Assembly: GCA_900546675.1 (NCBI GenBank)
Contig: URDQ01000052.1
Span: 1-14,852, forward strand
DNA length: 14,852 nucleotides
Reading direction: 5' to 3'
Source: an uncultured Porphyromonas sp.
Lineage (GTDB): Bacteria; Bacteroidota; Bacteroidia; Bacteroidales; Porphyromonadaceae
Shown: piece after piece, positions 7,696 through 14,852 of the stretch
How positions within the stretch are numbered: position 1 is the first letter of the stretch
Layout: each line of letters begins with the position of its first letter
The notes under the pieces: generated by a model
What the model was told of the DNA's origin: nothing
Seen by the model: only the letters and a program-made list of their open reading frames with translations
The model's database searches: none
Translations under genes and position numbers: made by a program

Positions 7696-9366
7696 ATGGA
7701 GAATCTATCAATATACTGCCCTAACCTAGACGAGCATCTCAGCGTGCCACCTGGAGCGACACTCTATCAGGTAGCACAGAGCTACCGCAATGCTTTGGGC
7801 TTCGAGCCTGTCAATGCTCGTGTCAACAATCTAACCGTCGACCTCGACTGGAGACTCCGCGAGTCCTGTCAGGTGGAGTTCGTCGGGCTCACCGAGGAGA
7901 GCGGACGGCACACTTACCTACGCTCTCTCTGCCTGCTCTTTGCTAAGGCGCTCCACGATGAGCTCCCGCACTACCATCTGAGTGTCCGGCACTCTCTCTC
8001 GGGGGGCTACTTTAGCGTAGTCAAGTGTGGCAACAAGGGGATCACGGAGGAGCAGCTTACCATCGTCAAGAGACGCATGGATCACCTCATCGCAGAGGAC
8101 CTACCCTTCGAGCGACGCACCGCACCAGCCGAGGAGGCAGTGCAGATCTTTACCGCTATGGGGGAGATGGACAAAGTGGAGCTGATCACCTCCAGCGGTC
8201 AGCCCTACGTCACCTACCACTACCTCGATGGCTACCCAGACAATTACTACGGATCGCTACTTCTCTCCACGGGACAAATCCAGCTCTACGACCTCGTCCC
8301 TTACCTCGGGGGCGTACTGATACGGGTGCCTTCGATCGTACAACCTACCGAGCTGGCGCCCTTCGAGCCTCAGCAACCGATGCGTGAGGTCTTTGACAAG
8401 CAGTCTCGTCTTCTTAACCTCCTAGACATAAGCTATGTGGGTAGTCTCAACAAAGCGATCGGCACGGGACACTTCTCCGAGATCGTACAGGTCGCCGAGG
8501 CTGCACAGGAGAAGGAGATAGCCGCTATGGCTACTGAGATCGCTCAGGCATACAACGAGAAGGGTGTGCGCATCGTCCTCGTGGCGGGGCCCTCCTCTTC
8601 GGGTAAGACCACCTTTACCAAGCGGCTACGCCTACAGCTTATGGCGAACTACCTTCGTCCGCACCAGATATCGCTCGACAACTACTTCGTGGCTCGTGAA
8701 CTAACCCCGCTAGATGACAATGGCGAGTACGACTATGAGCATATCGATGCGCTAGACCTCAAGCTCTTTGCCAGTGATCTGCGTCGACTCCTAGCGGGTG
8801 AGCTGGTCGATATGCCACTCTTTGACTTTACTCAGGGAGCTAGAGTGTACCAAAAGGAGATCCTACAGCTTCACGAGGGAGATCTGCTCCTCATCGAGGG
8901 CATCCATGCGCTCAATCCGCAACTTATACCTGAAGATCTGCAGCATCTGACCTACAATATATACATTAGCGCCCTGACCGCTCTCGGACTAGATGCTCAC
9001 AACCGCATCCCTAGTACTGACATACGCCTCCTCAGACGTATGGTGCGCGACCACAAGTACAGAGGCTACTCAGCCATTGACACCATCAGCCGGTGGCACA
9101 GCGTGCGGGCTGGCGAGGAGCGCTGGATCTTTCCCTACCAAAGCAGAGCCAACGTCCTCTTCAACAGTGCCCTCCTATACGAAGTTGCCGTCCTCAAGAC
9201 ACTTGCCGAGCAGATCCTCTACCAGGTACCCGCCTGCGTCCAGGAGTACAGCGAGGCGCGCCGACTGCTTCGCTTCCTAAATCATGTCAGACCAGCACCT
9301 TTCGACGAGATACCCTCTACCTCGCTACTGCGTGAGTTTGTCGGAGGAAGCTCATTCGACTATTAA
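7696..9366 (+). CDS. Nucleoside kinase (uridine kinase-like) with N-terminal TGS and tRNA-synthetase-like domains
   Basis: This 556-residue cytoplasmic protein has three parts. Residues 1-65 look like a TGS domain (SVPPGATLYQVAQSY, VNARVNN). Residues 70-210 resemble the second additional domain of threonyl/alanyl-tRNA synthetases (RSLCLLFAKAL, SVRHSLSGGYF). From about 290 there is a P-loop kinase of the uridine kinase/phosphoribulokinase type, with Walker A GPSSSGKTT at 298-306, SLDNYF at 326-331, and LLLIEGIHALNP as the Walker B-like strand. This fusion is a known form of Bacteroidota and Firmicutes nucleoside kinases, which use ATP to phosphorylate a nucleoside such as uridine. The next gene begins 13 bp downstream, suggesting a shared transcript. 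Confidence 0.85.
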   Translation: MENLSIYCPNLDEHLSVPPGATLYQVAQSYRNALGFEPVNARVNNLTVDLDWRLRESCQVEFVGLTEESGRHTYLRSLCLLFAKALHDELPHYHLSVRHSLSGGYFSVVKCGNKGITEEQLTIVKRRMDHLIAEDLPFERRTAPAEEAVQIFTAMGEMDKVELITSSGQPYVTYHYLDGYPDNYYGSLLLSTGQIQLYDLVPYLGGVLIRVPSIVQPTELAPFEPQQPMREVFDKQSRLLNLLDISYVGSLNKAIGTGHFSEIVQVAEAAQEKEIAAMATEIAQAYNEKGVRIVLVAGPSSSGKTTFTKRLRLQLMANYLRPHQISLDNYFVARELTPLDDNGEYDYEHIDALDLKLFASDLRRLLAGELVDMPLFDFTQGARVYQKEILQLHEGDLLLIEGIHALNPQLIPEDLQHLTYNIYISALTALGLDAHNRIPSTDIRLLRRMVRDHKYRGYSAIDTISRWHSVRAGEERWIFPYQSRANVLFNSALLYEVAVLKTLAEQILYQVPACVQEYSEARRLLRFLNHVRPAPFDEIPSTSLLREFVGGSSFDY

Positions 9367-9379
9367 CCCTGCAACCACT

Positions 9380-9721
9380 ATGTCCAAGAAAAAGCATCAA
9401 GCCTGCTCCACGGGAGGTATCGTCTATAGCACCGACCCCGACTGGTCGCCACAGCAAGCGTGCAGCGAAACTGAGACGCTCCCTCCCGCTCAGCAACGAC
9501 TACGCATACAGTACTCCCGCGCTGGCAGAGGGGGCAAGGAGGCACTCATCATCATGGGCTTCGTAGGCTCAGACAGCGATCTGGCAGACCTCGCCCGTCA
9601 GCTCAAGCAGTCGCTCGGCTGCGGTGGCTCTACACGTGATGGCGAGATACTGCTCCAGCAAAACGATAAAGAGAAGCTCATCAAGCTCCTCCAGTCTAAA
9701 GGGTACAAAGATACTAAGTAA
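9380..9721 (+). CDS. SUI1/eIF1-like translation factor (YciH family)
   Basis: This 113-residue protein starts at ATG 9380, which gives the usual bacterial YciH-type N-terminus (MSKKKHQACSTGGIVYST). The longer in-frame start at 9284 would lie inside the kinase gene and adds residues without family character. Residues 40-113 form the SUI1 fold, with GRGGKEALIIMGF, LKQSLGCGGSTRDGEI and KEKLIKLLQSKGY as recognisable blocks. By homology it may bind the small ribosomal subunit and influence initiation fidelity, but its bacterial role is poorly settled. It lies between the kinase (13 bp) and the RNA methyltransferase (15 bp) in the same direction. Confidence 0.85.
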   Translation: MSKKKHQACSTGGIVYSTDPDWSPQQACSETETLPPAQQRLRIQYSRAGRGGKEALIIMGFVGSDSDLADLARQLKQSLGCGGSTRDGEILLQQNDKEKLIKLLQSKGYKDTK

Positions 9722-9736
9722 AGCCCCCGTCCTGCT

Positions 9737-10291
9737 ATGCCCATAGAGAAAACCTCCATCCTCGAGATGCAGCGTCTCACCACCGAAGAGTACCACGCCG
9801 CACCCAAGGTACCACTCACCATACTCCTAGACAATGTGCGCAGTATGCACAATGTCGGATCGATCTTTCGCACGGCAGACGCCTTTCGCCTGGAGGAGTT
9901 GCTCCTCGTCGGCATCACAGGCTGTCCGCCACACCCGCTCATTCACAAGACCGCCATCGGCGCCGAGGAGGCGGTGCCGTGGCGACACTTAGACTCCGCC
10001 ATCGACTTTCTCGAGCAGTGCCGAGCAGACGGACGCACCATCCTCGCCCTTGAGCAGACGCATCAGAGCATCTCGCTCGGTAGTCAACCTCCACTGAACG
10101 ATCGTGGCGCCGTGCTGATTGTAGGCAACGAGGTGCACGGCATCTCTGACGAGGTGATTCAGTATGCTGACTATTGTCTAGAGATCCCGCAGTACGGCAC
10201 CAAGCATTCGCTCAATGTGAGCGTCGCCACTGGTATCGCCATCTACGACCTCTGCACACCTTATCTAGAGATACATCGTAGCTTAACTTAG
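9737..10291 (+). CDS. TrmH/SpoU-family RNA 2'-O-methyltransferase
   Basis: This 184-residue protein is a SPOUT-class (trefoil-knot) methyltransferase with all three SpoU motifs: NVGSIFRTAD at residues 39-48, IVGNEVHGI at 128-136, and IPQYGTKHSLNVSVA at 150-164. It would transfer a methyl group from SAM to a ribose 2'-OH in tRNA or rRNA. Asn39/Arg45 and the Asn in the third motif are the family's catalytic and substrate residues. It lacks the N-terminal substrate-binding extension of RlmB-type enzymes, so tRNA is the likelier target, but the exact nucleotide cannot be told. It is the last gene of the kinase/SUI1 group. No clear terminator follows before the next promoter. Confidence 0.88.
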   Translation: MPIEKTSILEMQRLTTEEYHAAPKVPLTILLDNVRSMHNVGSIFRTADAFRLEELLLVGITGCPPHPLIHKTAIGAEEAVPWRHLDSAIDFLEQCRADGRTILALEQTHQSISLGSQPPLNDRGAVLIVGNEVHGISDEVIQYADYCLEIPQYGTKHSLNVSVATGIAIYDLCTPYLEIHRSLT

Positions 10292-10319
10292 TCGCAAAGG
10301 CGGTCTCAATCTTTTTATG

Positions 10320-10327
10320 TAGCTTTG
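10320..10327 (+). promoter_or_regulatory. -7 element of the small winged-helix gene
   Basis: TAGCTTTG matches TAnnTTTG exactly, 33 bp before the ATG at 10360. The -33 position has no TTG, so support comes from the -7 box and its placement only. Confidence 0.5.
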
Positions 10328-10359
10328 CCATATAGGAAACTCAAAAAAAACCAAACAGT

Positions 10360-10572
10360 ATGGAAGAAAATATGATCGAATACATCGGGACCAATGCAGG
10401 TCTCGTCTGGAACGCACTAGACAAGCTGGGCAAGATGGATGTCAAGCAGCTCAAGAAAGCGACCAAGATACGTACCGAAAAGGATGTCTACGCAGCGCTC
10501 GGCTGGCTTGCCAAGGAGGATAAGCTCACCTTCGTCTACGAAGACAACACGCTCCTAGTCGCACTGCGATAG
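10360..10572 (+). CDS. Small winged-helix-turn-helix protein (DUF2582-like)
   Basis: This 70-residue protein consists of one domain: helix GLVWNALDKLG, a helix-turn-helix core around MDVKQLKKATKIRTEKDVYAALGWLAKEDKL, and a short beta-hairpin wing (FVYEDNTLLVAL). It resembles the DUF2582 winged-helix family that is common as a free-standing gene in Bacteroidota. DNA binding is expected from the fold but no target is known. It has its own promoter and is separated by 68 bp from the RNA methyltransferase. A large imperfect inverted repeat follows it. Confidence 0.75.
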   Translation: MEENMIEYIGTNAGLVWNALDKLGKMDVKQLKKATKIRTEKDVYAALGWLAKEDKLTFVYEDNTLLVALR

Positions 10573-10588
10573 TCTCTGCCTAGACGCT

Positions 10589-10680
10589 AAACAAGCAGAC
10601 TGCCTAGATCGCTACACGTCAGCACGTTGCATCGCTTTACTGTGAGCTTTGCGAAATCTAGGTCGTCTGACTGCTTGTTT
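10589..10680. repeat. 92-bp imperfect inverted repeat between the winged-helix gene and tRNA-Leu
   Basis: The outer arms AAACAAGCAG (10589-10598) and CTGCTTGTTT (10671-10680) pair perfectly. After a 4/8-nt internal loop, CCTAGAT (10603-10609) pairs with ATCTAGG (10656-10662). About 46 nt lie inside. The right arm overlaps the -33 box of the tRNA promoter. It could end transcription of the winged-helix gene, although there is no long T tract, or be a small structured RNA or relic element. Confidence 0.55.
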
Positions 10681-10704
10681 ATTCAAAGATTATTCTTACC
10701 TTTG
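10675..10704 (+). promoter_or_regulatory. Promoter of tRNA-Leu
   Basis: TTG at 10675-10677, a 19-bp spacer, and TACCTTTG at 10697-10704 match the Bacteroidota -33/-7 consensus with the ideal spacing. The predicted start is about 10 nt before the mature tRNA. This is the best promoter in the window. Confidence 0.8.
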
Positions 10705-10721
10705 CAGACGCAAACCTCGCT

Positions 10722-10803
10722 GCGGTCGTGGCGGAATTGGTAGACGCGTTAGACTTAGGATCTAATGCCGCGAGGTGTGTGGGTTCGAGTCCCACCGACC
10801 GTA
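10722..10803 (+). tRNA. tRNA-Leu (anticodon UAG)
   Basis: A complete class II cloverleaf can be drawn. The 7-bp acceptor stem is 10722-10728 with 10796-10802 (first pair G-U), and A10803 is the discriminator. The D-arm contains AATTGGTAGACGC. The anticodon stem TTAGA/TCTAA (10749-10753, 10761-10765) holds the loop CTTAGGA with anticodon TAG at 10756-10758, reading CUA and related Leu codons. A long variable arm and the T-arm GTGGG-TTCGAGT-CCCAC (10779-10795) follow. CCA is not encoded, so it must be added after transcription. Confidence 0.97.
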
Positions 10804-10811
10804 CAACGAAA

Positions 10812-10864
10812 GAGAGACCTCTCTGACACCCATTATGGGAACAGAGAGGTCTCTCGCTTTTTTT
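10812..10864 (+). terminator. Rho-independent terminator of tRNA-Leu
   Basis: A perfect 14-bp stem (10812-10825 with 10842-10855) is followed by GC and seven Ts (10858-10864). The 16-nt loop contains a small inner stem of CCCA with TGGG around TTA. It starts 9 bp after the tRNA. Confidence 0.92.
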
Positions 10865-10964
10865 ATCCCGTCACCACGCCACGCCCCTCGCACTTTGAGG
10901 GGACGATAGACAGACTAATTCCTATCTCGGAGCCTTTTGGGGTGGTGCCTTTCAGCTTTTTCTA

Positions 10965-10972
10965 TATATTTG
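10965..10972 (+). promoter_or_regulatory. -7 element upstream of the BspA-like gene
   Basis: TATATTTG matches TAnnTTTG exactly, 82 bp before the ATG at 11055. TTTG at 10936-10939 is farther away than the usual spacing, so the -33 box is uncertain. At the predicted start, AAGGAT (10978-10983) and ATCCTT (10996-11001) form a 6-bp inverted repeat with a 12-nt loop that could be a leader hairpin or operator. The gap also has a CCCCTC/GAGGGG hairpin at 10884-10902. Confidence 0.5.
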
Positions 10973-11054
10973 CAATTAAGGATGGGTTGTTACTGATCCT
11001 TGCGCCTTTGCAGCTAAGATCGCCTCACATCACTAACTAATTCAACATATCTTT

Positions 11055-14000
11055 ATGAGACAAATGCTACAAACGAGTGCTGTCGCAGCACCTCACCCCG
11101 CAGACTCCGCCATAGGGATCAGGCGGCTTCTCCCGAGAGTATCTCTGATGGGGCTACTCCTCCTAGTGCTCTGTCTAAGCGTAGGTGCTCAGACACCTTA
11201 TCCTACCGCGAGCTACACGCTATCCCCCGATGGGACGACACTCACTAAGTGGAATGGCAGCGAGACAGAGGTCGATCTCTCGGCAGATCCAGCCTTTGAC
11301 AATGTAACCATCATCGGGCCGTGGGCTTTTTCTTACAAAAAGAGCTTAGAGCGTGTGACCTTGTCGTCAAAGGTAGAGAAGCTCGACAAGGCGGCCTTTT
11401 CTGACTGCTCAGCGCTTAGCGAGATCGTACTCTCCTCTTCACTCAAGACGGTTGCTTACAAGGCATTCTTCAGGTGTGGGCAGCTTACAGAGCTGTCGCT
11501 ACCTCTCGGCGTGGAGTCACTGGGCGAGCTAGCCTTCGGGCAGTGTACCGCTCTAGAGACGCTTACCCTACCTAGTAGCCTTAAGGAGATTGGTGTGCAG
11601 ACCTTCTATAAGTGTAGTGCGCTGCGCAATATAACCTGTATGGCAGAGGTACCGCCTACGACGGCAGAGAGTGCATTCGATAGCGACTGCTGTGCTAATG
11701 CTCAGCTCTCAGTACCCGAGTCTGCCGTGGAGAGCTACCAGGCAACAGCTCCGTGGAGCAACTTTGTCAATGTAGTGGCTCTACAGGGAGCAGGCTACCC
11801 CAAAGCTAGCTACGAGCTCTCTGCAGACAAGACGACACTGGTCAAGTGGACTGGTGCCGAGAGCGACATAGACCTAACACAGGACAAAGCATTTGGTTCA
11901 CTCAAGACTATCGGTAGCGAAGCCTTCAAGGGTGCCACCGCACTAGCTTCGATCATTATCCCAGAGGGTGTGGAGACGATCGAGATGAGTGCCTTCGAGG
12001 GTTGCACAAAGCTGACCGTCTTGCGGCTTCCCGAGAGTCTTAAGACACTGGGCTCCGCTGCCTTTAAGGGGTGTACAGCACTTCTAGAGGTAAGTCTCCC
12101 CGAGGGAGTCACGGCTCTGCCCGCCTTTGCCTTTGAGGGGTGTGAGTCACTCGCTAGTATCCACTTCTCTGAGCGAATGAACGTCATAGGGAATAGAGCT
12201 TTAGCCTCTTGTAAGTCTCTGCGCACACTCTTTCTCCCTGGATCTGTCAGCTACATCGATCAGGGAGCATTCATCGATTGCGATGCCCTGCGTACTGTCT
12301 TTTGCTATGCAGTGACACCGCCCACGACCAATCAAGGGATCTTCTCTCCAGTCACCTGCAGTAAGGGTATTCTAGTCGTCCCCGCTCCCACAGTAGCAAA
12401 CTATCAAGAGACCACTCCCTGGAAGGAGTTTATCCACATCGACGGCATCCAGAGCGCTTACCCTGAGAGTAGCTACAAGCTCTCTGATGATAAGAAGACT
12501 CTCATACGCTGGTCAGGCGATGAGGCGACCATCAATATGGCTGCAGACCCAGCCTTTGCCAACCTGATCACAATCGGAGAAAACGCATTTTACGAGTCCG
12601 AAGAGCTCGTGTCCATAACACTCCCTTATGGTGTGACAACGCTTGAGAAGCAGATCTTTGTCAACTGTCCTAAGCTGACGCAAGTCGTACTCCCTGCTGA
12701 GATCACAAAGATTGGGGAGTGGACCTTCTCAGGTTGTAATGCGCTCGAGAGCATCCAGCTACCAAATCAGATGACTACGCTAGAGAAGTGTCTCTTTGCC
12801 CACTGCAAAGCGCTCAAAGAGGTAACCCTCCCAGCGGAGCTAACGACGATCGGCAATAAAGTCTTCTTTGAGTGTGGTGAACTAGCAGCGATCACGCTCC
12901 CCAAAGGCTTACGCTCCATCGGTGAGTGGGCATTCGCACGATGCAATAAGTTGACAGCAATCGAGATACCCGAGACGGTGACAACTATTGAGTCCTCAGC
13001 CTTTGCCGAGTGTCCAGCACTGCAGACGGTAACACTCCCAGATCAGCTCGCCACGCTAGGCGACTGGGCACTGTCACACTGTACGAGCCTCACGGAGATC
13101 ACACTACCAGCCTCTCTAGCCACCATCGGCAGTCATGCCTTTACCGAGACGCCACTGAGCAAGATTACGGTCATGCGCAGCGAGCCTGCCACAACGACAG
13201 AGAAGTTTGTCGATCAGTCTGTCTACACGACAGCTCTCCTCTACGTACCTGAAGATGCGGTCGACAAGTACAAGACGACAGCACCCTGGTCTGCCTTCCA
13301 GCACATACAGGCTAGAGTCGTGATAAGCTACCCTGCTGAGAGCTACACGCTCTCTGCCGACAAGACCACCCTCATAGCTTGGTTAGGCGCAGAGACGGAG
13401 ATAGACCTCTCGGCAGACGAAGCCTTTGCCAAGGTAACGACCATCGGCTCCAAGGCTTTCGAAAAGAAAGCGATTACCTCCATTGTACTACCTAGCACAG
13501 TCACAAAGATTGATGACGAAGCCTTCTCCGAGTGCGCTAGTCTCTCCTCCGTGACACTATCGGGTGTCCTAGAGGAGATCGGTCAGTGGGGCTTCTACAA
13601 TTGTACCAGCCTCGAGCATCTAGCACTGCCCTCTTCACTCCGACGAATCGGCAAGTGGGCATTTTTCAAGTGCGATAAGCTCACCGATGTCAAGCTACCC
13701 GAGGGACTTGAGAGCCTCGGCTACAAAGCTTACTCAGGCTGTACCGCTATCAAGGAGATTGTCATACCAAACTCTGTCAAGGAGATAGATATATGGGTCT
13801 TTGAAAAGTGTACGGGCTTAGAGCGTGCCACATTTGGAGCGGATGTCCCGACGATTGGCACGTGGACATTCTCTGGCTGTACAGCACTCACCGAGGTCGT
13901 ATTGCCTAAGCATATCGATAGGATCGGAGAGGCAGCCTTCTACAATTGTCGCAAGCTCCCTAGCATTGAGATACCTACATCTGTCAAGGAGATAGAGAAT

Positions 14001-14546
14001 ATGGCATTCTCAGGGTGCGAGTCGTTTACCTCCATGGTCTTACCTCCAGAAGTTCAGGGGATTGGCAACAAAGCGTTTGCCTCTTGCTCTAGCCTCAGCA
14101 GTATGACCATCCCCGCCAAAGTCTCTTGGATAGGAGACGAAGCGTTCAAGACGTGCCTCGCCCTAGACTCCGTAATCTGCGATGCGCCCAAGCCTCCGCT
14201 ATGTGGCAATGCTCCCTTTGAGGGAGAGACCTATGAGCGGGCTTTCCTCAAGGTACCCGAGAGTGCCAGCGAGCTATACAGAAATAGCATCCCTTGGAGC
14301 AACTTCAAGAAGATCACAGCTATCGACACGCCCCTGACGACGACCGACAGCAACCTACAGATTGCCATCGATGGAGACCAGCTACTCGTCTCAGGGACTA
14401 CGAGTGTGCAGCTATACAGTATAGAGGGTCTACTCCTCGAGAGTTGCTCTACGATAGCTGCTGGAGAGACCTTCACGATAACCCTGCCTCAAGGTATCTA
14501 CTTAGTTTACGGAGACACGAGCAGTAGTATCGTTGTGATCCCATAG
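11055..14546 (+). CDS. Secreted BspA-like leucine-rich-repeat protein with type IX-secretion-like C-terminus
   Basis: This 1163-residue protein has a signal sequence with hydrophobic core MGLLLLVLCLSV (residues 32-43), cut near GAQ46. The n-region is long (about 30 residues); Met4 is an alternative start, while Met32 would lack the basic residues. The body is built of BspA/Treponema-type LRRs (LRR_5; units of about 23 residues with AFxxCxxL and IxLP). They form four cassettes starting at Y49, Y248, Y469 and Y759. Each cassette has a header (YPxxSYxLSxDxxTL, then WxG and a D/N-rich AF segment) and ends in a cap with VPxxxxxxY and PW. Residues 1101-1163 look like a type IX sorting domain (VQLYSIEGLLL, LPQGIYLVYG, SSSIVV). 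It is probably exported across the outer membrane and anchored or released. BspA relatives bind host matrix proteins and other bacteria. Confidence 0.88.
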   Translation: MRQMLQTSAVAAPHPADSAIGIRRLLPRVSLMGLLLLVLCLSVGAQTPYPTASYTLSPDGTTLTKWNGSETEVDLSADPAFDNVTIIGPWAFSYKKSLERVTLSSKVEKLDKAAFSDCSALSEIVLSSSLKTVAYKAFFRCGQLTELSLPLGVESLGELAFGQCTALETLTLPSSLKEIGVQTFYKCSALRNITCMAEVPPTTAESAFDSDCCANAQLSVPESAVESYQATAPWSNFVNVVALQGAGYPKASYELSADKTTLVKWTGAESDIDLTQDKAFGSLKTIGSEAFKGATALASIIIPEGVETIEMSAFEGCTKLTVLRLPESLKTLGSAAFKGCTALLEVSLPEGVTALPAFAFEGCESLASIHFSERMNVIGNRALASCKSLRTLFLPGSVSYIDQGAFIDCDALRTVFCYAVTPPTTNQGIFSPVTCSKGILVVPAPTVANYQETTPWKEFIHIDGIQSAYPESSYKLSDDKKTLIRWSGDEATINMAADPAFANLITIGENAFYESEELVSITLPYGVTTLEKQIFVNCPKLTQVVLPAEITKIGEWTFSGCNALESIQLPNQMTTLEKCLFAHCKALKEVTLPAELTTIGNKVFFECGELAAITLPKGLRSIGEWAFARCNKLTAIEIPETVTTIESSAFAECPALQTVTLPDQLATLGDWALSHCTSLTEITLPASLATIGSHAFTETPLSKITVMRSEPATTTEKFVDQSVYTTALLYVPEDAVDKYKTTAPWSAFQHIQARVVISYPAESYTLSADKTTLIAWLGAETEIDLSADEAFAKVTTIGSKAFEKKAITSIVLPSTVTKIDDEAFSECASLSSVTLSGVLEEIGQWGFYNCTSLEHLALPSSLRRIGKWAFFKCDKLTDVKLPEGLESLGYKAYSGCTAIKEIVIPNSVKEIDIWVFEKCTGLERATFGADVPTIGTWTFSGCTALTEVVLPKHIDRIGEAAFYNCRKLPSIEIPTSVKEIENMAFSGCESFTSMVLPPEVQGIGNKAFASCSSLSSMTIPAKVSWIGDEAFKTCLALDSVICDAPKPPLCGNAPFEGETYERAFLKVPESASELYRNSIPWSNFKKITAIDTPLTTTDSNLQIAIDGDQLLVSGTTSVQLYSIEGLLLESCSTIAAGETFTITLPQGIYLVYGDTSSSIVVIP
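11199..14324 (+). repeat. Four tandem cassettes inside the BspA-like gene
   Basis: The cassettes run 11199-11795, 11796-12458, 12459-13328 and 13329 to about 14324. Each is header, LRR block and cap. By counting AFxxC-type units by eye they hold about 5, 6, 9 and 11 LRRs. The headers are also similar in DNA: CTCTCTG followed by GACAAGAC recurs in cassettes 2 and 4. This is intragenic duplication with different repeat numbers. Confidence 0.8.
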
Positions 14547-14561
14547 ACCATAGACCGACTG

Positions 14562-14597
14562 TATCTTGGGTAGGGACTATCCCCCTGCCCTCAGATA
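14562..14597 (+). terminator. Hairpin just after the BspA-like gene (possible terminator)
   Basis: The stem GGGTAGGG (14568-14575) with CCCTGCCC (14583-14590, one U-G pair) is extended by TATCT (14562-14566) with AGATA (14593-14597). It lies 16 bp past the stop codon. There is no T tract, so intrinsic termination is uncertain; it may protect the mRNA end instead. Confidence 0.5.
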
Positions 14598-14611
14598 ACA
14601 AATCAGACCAT

Positions 14612-14658
14612 AGAGCAGACCATATGGAGGAGCAATTGCCTCACGTATGGTCTGCTCT
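14612..14658. repeat. Second hairpin downstream of the BspA-like gene
   Basis: The perfect 13-bp arms AGAGCAGACCATA (14612-14624) and TATGGTCTGCTCT (14646-14658) enclose an inner GAGG/CCTC stem (14627-14630 with 14639-14642). No T tract follows. The arm shares the word GACCATA with the 7-bp tandem CATAGAC (14542-14555) that overlaps the stop codon. The remaining stretch to 14771 has no gene or motif I recognise. Confidence 0.6.
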
Positions 14659-14771
14659 GCTACTCTGTACGCTCCTCTTCTAGCGGAGTACGAGGTCGCA
14701 ATGCTGGAGGATTCGGCAACTACAAACGGGAGGTGCGTATGCCCCGAGACGCCTTTACGACAAAAAAGCTG

Positions 14772-14852
14772 CCCCCCACGTGGCAATTCGCCAATCTCCA
14801 CGTGAGAAATGAAAATTCTCCACGTAGGCGAGAAATAAAACTTCGGAGGAAT
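14772..14852. repeat. 22-bp-period palindrome array (right copy, inverted, cut by the window edge)
   Basis: Cores are CCACGTGG (14776), CCACGTGA (14798), CCACGTAG (14820) and CTTCGGAG (14841), spaced 22, 22 and 21 bp. The last core is the reverse complement of CTCCGAAG in the left copy. The reverse complement of 14801-14852 aligns with 201-252 at about 42 of 52 positions by eye, including an uninterrupted GAGAATTTTCATTT. The array continues beyond the window. Confidence 0.8.

Noticed and set aside
9284..9379. Longer start for the SUI1-like protein
   Set aside because: The extension overlaps the kinase coding region and does not match the family N-terminus; ATG 9380 does.
10765..11040. Plus-strand open frame of 91 codons
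   Set aside because: It begins inside tRNA-Leu and reads through its terminator and the BspA-like promoter.
14577..14801. Minus-strand open frame of 74 codons
   Set aside because: It covers both a hairpin and the start of the palindrome array, and its translation has no recognisable feature.
114..14852. Composite transposon bounded by the inverted arrays
   Set aside because: There is no transposase or integrase inside, and the segment holds a tRNA and core-type genes with ordinary base composition. The arrays are better seen as a dispersed family.

Overview
The window reads as chromosome of a member of the Bacteroidota, most likely Porphyromonas or a close relative (for example the P. asaccharolytica/uenonis group; this is inference from style, not a database match). 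The reasons are the promoters of the TAnnTTTG type, a TonB-dependent receptor with an N-terminal carboxypeptidase-regulatory-like domain followed by a surface-lipoprotein gene, a BspA-type leucine-rich-repeat protein with a type IX-secretion-like tail, a tRNA without encoded CCA, and the absence of strong Shine-Dalgarno sequences.

Layout. (1) Positions 1-501 hold no convincing gene. They carry an array of short palindromic units (CCACGTGG or CTCCGAAG cores) spaced 21-22 bp apart, then a promoter and a possible operator. (2) Positions 502-1798 are a two-gene unit, a SAM-dependent methyltransferase and a TetR-family regulator, closed by a strong terminator whose stem contains the tetR stop codon. 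(3) Positions 1891-5519 are a TonB-dependent outer-membrane receptor and a lipoprotein resembling the beta-propeller (DUF4374/XusB-like) siderophore-binding lipoproteins, probably an iron or siderophore uptake pair. A bidirectional terminator at 5541-5577 separates them from (4) a convergent Na/phosphate cotransporter with a PhoU-like tail (7462-5645, minus strand). (5) From a shared divergent promoter region a plus-strand group starts: a TGS-domain nucleoside kinase, an eIF1/SUI1-like factor and a TrmH-type RNA 2'-O-methyltransferase. A small winged-helix protein and tRNA-Leu(UAG) follow under their own promoters. (6) Positions 11055-14546 encode a large secreted BspA-like protein made of four cassettes of growing size, followed by two hairpins. 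(7) The right edge enters a second copy of the 22-bp-period palindrome array, in inverted orientation relative to the left one.

The genes are mostly ordinary for the phylum. The signal least explained by known features is the pair of helically phased palindrome arrays at the two ends. The most unusual gene architecture is the stepwise growth of the four LRR cassettes (about 5, 6, 9 and 11 repeats).
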